From: Planctomycetes bacterium GWF2_50_10 | GTDB taxonomy: Bacteria > Planctomycetota > Phycisphaerae > Sedimentisphaerales > GWF2-50-10 | Length of the DNA stretch: 11,712 bases | Direction: 5' to 3' | Assembly (NCBI GenBank): GCA_001824635.1 | Contig: MHYB01000095.1 | Span: 1 to 11,712, forward strand | Part shown: positions 6,885-11,712 of the stretch, piece by piece | Position numbering within the stretch: the stretch's first letter is position 1 | Layout of the letters: every line of letters starts with the position of its first letter | Program-made: the position numbers and the translations under genes | The notes under the pieces: model-generated | Seen by the model: the letters and a program-made list of their open reading frames with translations, nothing else | What the model was told of the DNA's origin: nothing | Database searches by the model: none

Positions 6885-7619
6885 ATGTTCGAATTTGCCA
6901 CCTTTATGATCATTACCTTGGTCGGTATGCTCACATGCCCAGACCCCAACGCCCTCAAACCCGACCGGGTCGATGCCATCCTTGCCCGTCTCAATGAGAC
7001 CAGCAAGGATCTCAAGACCTACCAGGCCAAAGTCGTATATATTAATGAGCAGCCTATTCTGGAAACAAAGGCACTACGCACTGGCACGCTGTTTTTTAAA
7101 GGCGACGGCCGCTCAAAGATGCGTGTCAGCTTCACCACTTTAAAGCAGGATAATGAACCCGTCGCGCCAACCCGCGAGGAGTATGTTTTCGACGGCGTGG
7201 ACATGACCCGCATAAATTACGATCTCAAATCAGTTGAAATACGCCAGCTAAGTGAGCCCAACCATCCCCTCGATGCCTTTGAACTGGCCAGCCGGTATTG
7301 GCCTATCATCGGTTTTGCCAAGGTGGATGAGCTCAAAAAAGATTTTGACGTTTCGCTCGTTTCAGATACCAATACTGTCGTCCAGCTAAGGCTCAAATCC
7401 CTGCCTTCATCCCGTTATGCCCAGGACTATGCGTTTATCGATTTTTGGATAGACACCGGTAGTTACCTGCCGCTTCGCATGTCCGCCCAGTCCCCTGATG
7501 ACATAATTTCCGACTTCAAGCTCGAAGATGCCGTCGTAAATAAAAAAATGAATGATGACGTTTTTGATATTGAAGTACCGGAAAACTTTGGTAAAAATAT
7601 CATCCCGCTCGAAAAATAA
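6885..7619 (+). CDS. LolA-like exported protein (outer-membrane lipoprotein sorting type)
   Basis: A 244-residue protein with an N-terminal hydrophobic segment (FATFMIITLVGMLT, about residues 4-17) that is likely a short signal peptide. A cysteine follows at residue 18, but the preceding residues are a poor lipobox. The remainder resembles the LolA/LolB/RseB half-barrel fold: an N-terminal helix (VDAILARLNETSKDLKTYQA), then alternating strands (TGTLFFKGDGRSKMRVSF, EEYVFDGVDMTRINYDL, DFWIDTGSYLPLRMSAQS). This matches planctomycete proteins often labelled outer membrane lipoprotein-sorting protein, which may carry lipid or sense envelope state. Start is fixed by AAGGAG at 6874-6879, which overlaps the previous stop. 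The identification rests on fold-level similarity, so the family call is moderate. Confidence 0.75.
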   Translation: MFEFATFMIITLVGMLTCPDPNALKPDRVDAILARLNETSKDLKTYQAKVVYINEQPILETKALRTGTLFFKGDGRSKMRVSFTTLKQDNEPVAPTREEYVFDGVDMTRINYDLKSVEIRQLSEPNHPLDAFELASRYWPIIGFAKVDELKKDFDVSLVSDTNTVVQLRLKSLPSSRYAQDYAFIDFWIDTGSYLPLRMSAQSPDDIISDFKLEDAVVNKKMNDDVFDIEVPENFGKNIIPLEK

Positions 7620-7640
7620 GCAAAAATAGATGGAGGTCTT

Positions 7641-8117
7641 ATGCCAAAAGGTCTGGTCGTGTATTATTCCCGCAGCGGCAATACGAAGCAGATGGCTGAG
7701 CTTATTGCTAAGTCCATGAACGATGCCCAATTGCCAACGCAGTGCAAATCCGTCCAGGATACCACCCTTGATGACCTCGAAGAAGCCGATGCCATTGTAG
7801 TCGGCTCCCCGACATACTATGGCCATATGGCTGCTCCTATAAAACAGATGTTCGATGATGCTGTCACGCGCCACGGCAAACTGGATGGCAAAATCGGCGG
7901 GGCTTTTTCCTCTTCTGTCAACATCGGCGGAGGCAATGAAACAACTATCATGGGAATCCTTGAAGCCATGCTTATCGCCGGTTTTATCACCTGGGGCGAC
8001 CCGCAGGGCGACCATTACGGCCCAGTCTCAATAGGCAAACCTGACGACAGGGTAAGTGCCCAGTGCAGGCGAAGAGGCCAGAGGATCGCTGAACTTACTT
8101 GCAAGTTGTTTAAGTAA
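7641..8117 (+). CDS. Flavodoxin / WrbA-like flavoprotein
   Basis: A 158-residue flavodoxin-fold protein that should bind FMN. The phosphate-binding loop is YSRSGNTKQMA (residues 9-19), and later FMN loops are GSPTYYG (55-61) and SSVNIGGGNETT (91-102). The GDPQGDHYGP segment (119-128) resembles the active-site loop of WrbA-like NAD(P)H:quinone oxidoreductases, while the short length is closer to flavodoxins. It likely serves as a cytoplasmic electron carrier or quinone reductase. The start is fixed by GGAGG at 7632-7636. It is last in the comF-HAD-LolA-like operon, 21 bases after the previous stop. Short inverted repeats (GTAATTG at 8114-8120 and CAATTAC at 8131-8137) follow the stop but make only a weak A/T-rich hairpin. 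Confidence 0.9.
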   Translation: MPKGLVVYYSRSGNTKQMAELIAKSMNDAQLPTQCKSVQDTTLDDLEEADAIVVGSPTYYGHMAAPIKQMFDDAVTRHGKLDGKIGGAFSSSVNIGGGNETTIMGILEAMLIAGFITWGDPQGDHYGPVSIGKPDDRVSAQCRRRGQRIAELTCKLFK

Positions 8118-8146
8118 TTGACTTTGTGTCCAATTACGCTTAAATT
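8118..8146 (+). promoter_or_regulatory. Possible upstream tandem promoter of the histone-like gene
   Basis: TTGACT (8118-8123) and TAAATT (8141-8146) are 17 bases apart. The -10 is a weak match. It would act together with the better promoter starting at 8154. Confidence 0.3.
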
Positions 8147-8153
8147 TTTGCCT

Positions 8154-8182
8154 TTGACAAAAATAACCGGTGAAGTTAGACT
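8154..8182 (+). promoter_or_regulatory. Promoter of the histone H1-like gene
   Basis: A perfect -35 box TTGACA (8154-8159) and a -10 box TAGACT (8177-8182, four of six consensus bases) are separated by an ideal 17 bases. Transcription would start near 8189, leaving a 27-base leader that holds a good Shine-Dalgarno sequence. Confidence 0.55.
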
Positions 8183-8215
8183 TCTATTTTTGAAATGAAT
8201 TCTGGAGGTTTTTAA

Positions 8216-8392
8216 ATGCAAGAGTACGAGAAACTCAAGACGTTGGTAGCGGAAATCGAAGTAGACATTAACAAAGCCATGGGCGGCAACAAGGCTGCCG
8301 GCACACGCGTCCGCAAGCAGATGCAGGATATCAAGCAGGCTGCACAGGTCGTAAGAAATAAGGTGCTTGAGATCAGGGCCGTCGAAGAGTAG
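8216..8392 (+). CDS. Small histone H1-like protein (58 residues)
   Basis: A 58-residue open frame with GGAGG at 8204-8208, seven bases before the ATG, and a TAG stop at 8390-8392. The protein begins MQEYEKLKTLVAEIEVDI and carries NKAAGTRVRKQMQDIKQ at about residues 25-41. That pattern, a helix then GNKAAGTRVRK and a second basic helix, is the hallmark of the bacterial histone H1/Hc1-like family found in Chlamydiae, Bacteroidetes and planctomycetes. Members are thought to bind DNA through the basic helix. This one keeps only the short core and lacks the lysine/alanine-rich tail of chlamydial Hc1. It has its own promoter and no close operon partner, which suggests high independent expression. 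It is shorter than usual ORF cut-offs and easily missed. Confidence 0.85.
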   Translation: MQEYEKLKTLVAEIEVDINKAMGGNKAAGTRVRKQMQDIKQAAQVVRNKVLEIRAVEE

Positions 8393-8465
8393 TACGTCAA
8401 TTGTTGTCGCTCTTTGATATGTTGCTGCGCATCAACTGTGCTTAAAGAAGTAAACTGGAGATAAT

Positions 8466-8939
8466 ATGCCCCCGGCACTGCTGTTTGATATTTCACAGAT
8501 CGATCTTACAAAAGTTGAGTACGACCGTAACGCCGTACTTGAACATAACCCGCAAAATTTTGAAATGCAGCAGCTTGACGGTATCGTCTGGCACAGCGTC
8601 GATCCCTGTCGCATCATCGGGTTTAAGGATGTCACTGATAACGAATTCTGGATCAGGGGGCACATCCCCGGAAGGCCCCTGATGCCCGGTGTAATAATGA
8701 TCGAAGCCGCCGCGCAGCTTGCCAGCTTTTATGTGAAGAAAATCAAGGAAGCAAAGGGCTTCGTCGGTTTTGCAGGGATCGAAAGTGCTAAATTCCGCCA
8801 GACTGTCGTGCCGGGCCAAAGGCTTTATCTGATCGGCGAAATGACAAAGTACACCCCGCGCATGTTCGGTTGCGCTGTTCAGGGTATAGTTGATGGCAAT
8901 ATGGTTTTCGAAACCGTTGTTTCAGGCATACGGGTGTAA
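8466..8939 (+). CDS. fabZ: FabZ-like 3-hydroxyacyl-ACP dehydratase
   Basis: A 157-residue hotdog-fold protein. The catalytic segment GHIPGRPLMPGVIMIEAAAQ (about residues 65-84) matches FabZ, with the active-site His in GHIPG and the Glu in MIEAAAQ intact. The enzyme should remove water from 3-hydroxyacyl-ACP in fatty acid elongation. Compared with typical FabZ, it has a longer N-terminus (MPPALLFDISQIDLTKVEYD) that I associate with a planctomycete subfamily, so it may be a specialised paralogue. Start is set by CTGGAG at 8455-8460. Its TAA is directly followed by the ATG of the UvrC-like gene with no gap, indicating coupled translation. No promoter is evident in the 73 bases before it, so it may be read from the histone promoter. 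Confidence 0.9.
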   Translation: MPPALLFDISQIDLTKVEYDRNAVLEHNPQNFEMQQLDGIVWHSVDPCRIIGFKDVTDNEFWIRGHIPGRPLMPGVIMIEAAAQLASFYVKKIKEAKGFVGFAGIESAKFRQTVVPGQRLYLIGEMTKYTPRMFGCAVQGIVDGNMVFETVVSGIRV

Positions 8940-10079
8940 ATGACTGAACTCCTGCGCAGCTTGTTCGAAAGTTGTGTAGAGATACATCCCGAAGATGACA
9001 TTCTCAAGATTTTCAAGGCCCTTCCACATTGCAAGGGCCTTTTGCTTTTTGCGGACGAGTCCTCTCGGCCGATCCTGCTCATCATCAGTGCTGATATCCG
9101 CCGACTCGCAGTAAACAGATTATCCGAAGATGCCACCGTCTCAGGCCGCCGAGTAAAGCTCAAAGAGATCACCCGCTACATTTTGAGCAAATGTACCTAC
9201 AATGATTTCGCAAGTACGTTTGAGCATTATAAATCCGCCAAAGCTCTCTTCCCTTCTCGGCTGGCAGACCACGTTAATCTTCCCGCCATAAATTTCATCA
9301 AGATCAACACCGGGGCCAAATGGCCTGCTTTTACAGTTGCCAATGATATTTCCCATGATTCCAAAACAAAATACTTCGGCCCATTCCAAAGCCGTAAAAG
9401 CGCTTCAGATTTCATCGACATTCTCGAAAACGCCTTTGCTCTCTGCAAAAAATATTGTCTCATCGATGACCCGCAAAAGGCCGCAAGCTGTCCGTATTAC
9501 CAGATGGGTACCTGCAAAGCTCCGTGCCTGGGCAAGCTTTCAAAAGATCAGTATCTCGAACAGGTGAATGATGCCGTCGCTGCAGCTTCAGGTGATTGGC
9601 CCAGACTTGTCATCAAGCTTCAGGGTGGTATGAAGAGTTGTGCCTCGCAGATGCAGTTCGAACAGGCGCAGCTCATAAAGAAGCAGATCGAATCTCTCTC
9701 GCAGCTCTCAAAACCGGAGTTCGATTTCGTCAGCGAATTGTCTCAAATGAATCTTCTGCATCTCGATATCGGCCCGAAAATTAAAGTGCCCGGCAAAAAA
9801 ACAAAAGACCAGCTTTTCATGCCATTCATGATCCTCGGCGGCATTATTCACAAGCTCCCCGATATCGCCGCTGGCGAGGTCCAGCAAATTTTTGATTCCC
9901 CCCTCGGCCCCGCCCCCGATATTGACCTTGTCCATCAGATGTCTATTTCGGCTTTTTCTCTTTACCGCCATTGTCGCTCGGGGCTCTGGTTGAATCTGGC
10001 CCGCCTTTCTGGGCACGAAGCTCTCGAAAAAATCACCCAATATCTAGCCGCTCCCAAGCCATCCTCTGAACATGAATAA
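8940..10079 (+). CDS. UvrC-derived protein without nuclease active sites
   Basis: A 379-residue protein similar to the N-terminal half of excinuclease subunit UvrC. Visible in order: a degenerate GIY-YIG-like region (about 28-110, with GLLLF and LLIIS where GIY and YIG should be); KYFGPFQSRKSASDFIDIL (about 144-162), equal to the UvrC KYFGPY segment; a cysteine set C173-x10-C184-x7-C192-x3-C196, close to the spacing of the reported UvrC Fe-S ligands; CPYYQMGTCKAPCLG (184-198); and a UVR (UvrB-binding) motif at about 231-255. Residues about 270-370 match UvrC only weakly, and the RNase H-like and helix-hairpin-helix domains are absent. It may bind UvrB or DNA and regulate repair without cutting, or be a paralogue with another role. 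Its ATG abuts the fabZ stop. Confidence 0.8.
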   Translation: MTELLRSLFESCVEIHPEDDILKIFKALPHCKGLLLFADESSRPILLIISADIRRLAVNRLSEDATVSGRRVKLKEITRYILSKCTYNDFASTFEHYKSAKALFPSRLADHVNLPAINFIKINTGAKWPAFTVANDISHDSKTKYFGPFQSRKSASDFIDILENAFALCKKYCLIDDPQKAASCPYYQMGTCKAPCLGKLSKDQYLEQVNDAVAAASGDWPRLVIKLQGGMKSCASQMQFEQAQLIKKQIESLSQLSKPEFDFVSELSQMNLLHLDIGPKIKVPGKKTKDQLFMPFMILGGIIHKLPDIAAGEVQQIFDSPLGPAPDIDLVHQMSISAFSLYRHCRSGLWLNLARLSGHEALEKITQYLAAPKPSSEHE

Positions 10080-10086
10080 AATATGT

Positions 10087-10116
10087 TTGACAAAATCCGC
10101 TTTGTTATGGTATAAA
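10087..10116 (+). promoter_or_regulatory. trp promoter, probably leaderless start at the leader peptide
   Basis: A perfect -35 TTGACA (10087-10092) and -10 TATAAA (10111-10116) are 18 bases apart, with TGG giving an extended -10. Seven bases separate the -10 from the leader-peptide ATG at 10124, so transcription should begin at or beside that ATG. No Shine-Dalgarno sequence precedes it. Confidence 0.75.
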
Positions 10117-10123
10117 GTAATTT

Positions 10124-10201
10124 ATGCAAAGTGATCGCGTAAATATTATCAGCAATGTTCTTGGTTGGTGGTGGCCTGTCGAATACATAGCCGACAGGTA
10201 A
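10124..10201 (+). CDS. trpL: trp leader peptide with three consecutive Trp codons
   Basis: A 25-codon open frame directly downstream of the promoter. It starts MQSDRVNIISNVLG, continues with TGG TGG TGG at 10166-10174 (residues 15-17) and ends PVEYIADR then TAA. Three adjacent Trp codons are extremely unlikely by chance in front of trpE and are the diagnostic mark of a ribosome-mediated attenuator. The peptide itself is not expected to have a function. The position of the ribosome on these codons senses charged tRNA-Trp. The Trp codons lie immediately before RNA segment 1 of the attenuator, and the stop codon lies at the end of segment 2, as in the enteric trp leader. It probably lacks a 5' untranslated region. 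Confidence 0.9.
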   Translation: MQSDRVNIISNVLGWWWPVEYIADR

Positions 10202-10277
10202 ACGGTCAGTTTACATATAAAATCTATAAAAAAAGCCTAACGGCCTGTCGGATAAAAACGATGGGCCGTTTTTTTTT
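10175..10277 (+). promoter_or_regulatory. trp attenuator with mutually exclusive hairpins
   Basis: Four RNA segments can be aligned. Segment 1 CCTGTCG (10175-10181) pairs with segment 2 CGACAGG (10192-10198), 7 bp, loop 10. Segment 2 CCGACAGG (10191-10198) pairs perfectly with segment 3 CCTGTCGG (10244-10251), 8 bp, the antiterminator. The overlapping segment 3 AACGGCC (10239-10245) pairs with segment 4 GGCCGTT (10264-10270), the terminator. A ribosome stalled on the Trp codons would cover segment 1 and free segment 2 for segment 3, allowing readthrough into trpE. With ample tryptophan it reaches the stop, covers segment 2, and the terminator forms. The base pairing is seen directly. The mechanism follows the known enteric trp model. 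Confidence 0.9.
10239..10277 (+). terminator. Attenuator terminator upstream of trpE
   Basis: AACGGCC (10239-10245) and GGCCGTT (10264-10270) form a 7-bp stem, extendable by a T-G pair, followed by an unbroken T run covering 10269-10277. It is alternative to the antiterminator that uses 10244-10251. Confidence 0.85.
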
Positions 10278-10301
10278 GCCTTTAAACAACGAGAGGATCG
10301 C

Positions 10302-11712
10302 ATGAACGACTATAAAGAGATAATAAGTGGTGCAAAACCCGGACAGATCGTCCCAATTGTCAAACGCATCGACATAGACGACCCCGTCGACTTCTTTGCC
10401 AAAATAAGCGATTACGGCCGAGCCAAGAACTGTTGCCTGCTCGAATCCCGCGAGTACCTTGCCGACAGCGGCGCGCTCAGTTTTGGGACTTCGCGACCAG
10501 CCCTCTATCTCACCGGCTGCGGCTCCGAATTCACGATCAAAGCCCTAAGCCGCACCGGCAGGGCGATGGTGGAGTATTTAGCCGCTGACTGCAAAGACCG
10601 CTTCGCATTTTGCCAAAGTGTAAAATTTGGTCCCGATTCCATTACGGGCACTATAAAGCTGGCCCAAGGCCCAATGGATGAACAATCCCGCCTCAAAAGC
10701 ACCAATCAGATGGATGTCATCCGAGCGGTCGCCTTTGCTTTCGAACTTGCCTCTAAACCCTTTCGCGTAACCTGTGGTCTATTGGGCGCAATAAGCTACG
10801 ACTTTGTCGACCAGTTCGAAAAGCTACCCAAAAGCAAAAGCGACAGCCTCGAAAATCCAGACTACGAACTCTATTTCGCTGATAACATCTTCATAATGGA
10901 CCACCAGGCTGGGGCCGGCTATGTCGTAGTCAATGTCATAATCACATCCGAAGACCGCGACGCCATTATTGCCCGCGCCCAGGAAACCTTTGATTACTAC
11001 TACAACATGGCCCGTTTCGAAGCTCCCGTCTCCGGTGCAAAACACCAGCACCTTCCCCAATCCTCAACCGACACCGACAAAGCTGAATATGAAAAAATGG
11101 TCGGTATCGCCAAACGTCACATTCTCGACGGCGACATTTTTCAAGTCGTCCTGTCCCGCACCATCGTTGAGCCATGCCCTGATGAACCGCTGGATGTTTA
11201 CAAACGCCTCCGCAAACTTAACCCCTCGCCGTATATGTTCTATATAAATACTCCAGCGACAACCCTCATAGGGTCGAGTCCTGAACTCAATGTCCGTGTC
11301 AGCGGCAAAAACGAGCGTTGTGTGGAAATCCGGCCGATCGCGGGTACGAAACCCAGGGGCCGGATCAATGGCCAGGTCGATCCTGAAACAGACTTCCGCT
11401 ACGAAGCGGAATTAAAGCTCGACCGCAAGGAACTTGCAGAACATATGATGCTTGTCGATCTTGCCCGCAATGATATCGCCCGTGTTTCAAAGCCCGGCTC
11501 ACGCGTAGTCAACGAGCTTCTCACCGTTGAAAAATACGCTTCCGTCCAGCACCTCGTATCCAACGTAAAAGGCGTGCTTAGGCCTGATCTTGATGCACTT
11601 AGCGTATATCTGGCCTCAATGAACATGGGAACGCTGACGGGCGCGCCCAAGATAGAAGCCATGAAGATCATCCGCAAGCTCGAAAAAAATAAACGCGGCT
11701 ATTACGGCGGGG
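10302..11712 (+). CDS. trpE: Anthranilate synthase component I, 3' end outside window (partial)
   Basis: An open frame of 470 codons running off the window end. It makes the subunit that converts chorismate and ammonia to anthranilate, the first step of tryptophan synthesis. Motifs: the feedback tryptophan-binding LLES (46-49); DGDIFQVVLSR (276-286); LNPSPYMFYI (306-315); IGSSPE (323-328); EIRPIAGTKPRGR (342-354); ELAEHMMLVDLARND (377-391); YASVQHLVSNVKG (412-424); and MNMGTLTGAPK (440-450). The MNMGTL form and the LLES...ALSF...TIKALSRTG N-terminus resemble the enteric TrpE type more than PabB or the PAGTLSGAPK type. Enteric TrpE is about 520 residues, so about 50 are missing. GAGG at 10293-10296 sits five bases before the ATG. 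The attenuator just upstream supports tryptophan biosynthesis, and trpG or later trp genes probably follow outside the window. Confidence 0.95.
   Translation, partial: MNDYKEIISGAKPGQIVPIVKRIDIDDPVDFFAKISDYGRAKNCCLLESREYLADSGALSFGTSRPALYLTGCGSEFTIKALSRTGRAMVEYLAADCKDRFAFCQSVKFGPDSITGTIKLAQGPMDEQSRLKSTNQMDVIRAVAFAFELASKPFRVTCGLLGAISYDFVDQFEKLPKSKSDSLENPDYELYFADNIFIMDHQAGAGYVVVNVIITSEDRDAIIARAQETFDYYYNMARFEAPVSGAKHQHLPQSSTDTDKAEYEKMVGIAKRHILDGDIFQVVLSRTIVEPCPDEPLDVYKRLRKLNPSPYMFYINTPATTLIGSSPELNVRVSGKNERCVEIRPIAGTKPRGRINGQVDPETDFRYEAELKLDRKELAEHMMLVDLARNDIARVSKPGSRVVNELLTVEKYASVQHLVSNVKGVLRPDLDALSVYLASMNMGTLTGAPKIEAMKIIRKLEKNKRGYYGG

Noticed and set aside
7407..8015. Minus-strand open frame of 202 codons
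   Set aside because: It lies across the well-supported LolA-like and flavodoxin genes, has no recognisable domain and no promoter or ribosome binding site. It is a shadow of the coding bias on the other strand.
8114..8150. Possible terminator after the flavodoxin gene
   Set aside because: GTAATTG and CAATTAC give only a weak A/T-rich 7-bp stem and the T run is not directly adjacent, so I do not call it a terminator.

Overview
This window looks like chromosomal DNA from a planctomycete, most likely class Phycisphaerae (Sedimentisphaerales-like). That assignment is an inference from protein types. There is a PEP-CTERM exported protein, a PQQ-like beta-propeller with a C-terminal dockerin-type calcium-binding tail, a pseudopilin with the planctomycete H-X9-DG motif, a FabZ-like dehydratase with the N-terminal extension I associate with planctomycetes, and a tiny histone H1-like protein. 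Base composition is mixed. Every supported gene is on the + strand. I see no insertion sequence, CRISPR array, tRNA or rRNA.

Layout. (1) Positions 2-1561 are the 3' part of a HEAT-repeat protein gene that begins before the window. (2) Positions 1562-2172 form a long leader region: a short heptad repeat, a sigma70-type promoter (about 1717-1744), a full cobalamin (B12) riboswitch (about 1781-1975) and a strong intrinsic terminator (2086-2121). (3) Positions 2173-5439 hold three exported or surface genes behind that riboswitch: a PEP-CTERM protein, a beta-propeller-dockerin protein and a pseudopilin. No known B12 transport or synthesis gene is present, so these three are candidates for a B12-responsive surface system. 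(4) Positions 5511-8117 are a tight operon of comF-like phosphoribosyltransferase, HAD phosphatase, LolA-like exported protein and flavodoxin. Its promoter sits so close to the comF ATG that the mRNA is probably leaderless. (5) Positions 8216-10079 hold the histone H1-like gene with its own promoter, a FabZ-like dehydratase, and a UvrC-derived protein whose GIY-YIG nuclease motifs are lost but whose iron-sulfur cysteines and UVR motif remain. (6) Positions 10087-11712 hold a promoter, a 25-residue leader peptide with three consecutive Trp codons, a classical 1:2 / 2:3 / 3:4 attenuator, and trpE, which runs off the window end.

The two best signals are regulatory. The B12 riboswitch with a terminator should turn the surface trio off when cobalamin is plentiful. 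The trp leader should let ribosome stalling at TGG-TGG-TGG switch RNA folding from terminator to antiterminator and so turn on anthranilate synthase. Both regions share a promoter style with TTGAC-type -35 boxes and TGG-TATA(A/G)A extended -10 boxes. The comF and trp leader transcripts appear to start at or next to the initiator ATG.
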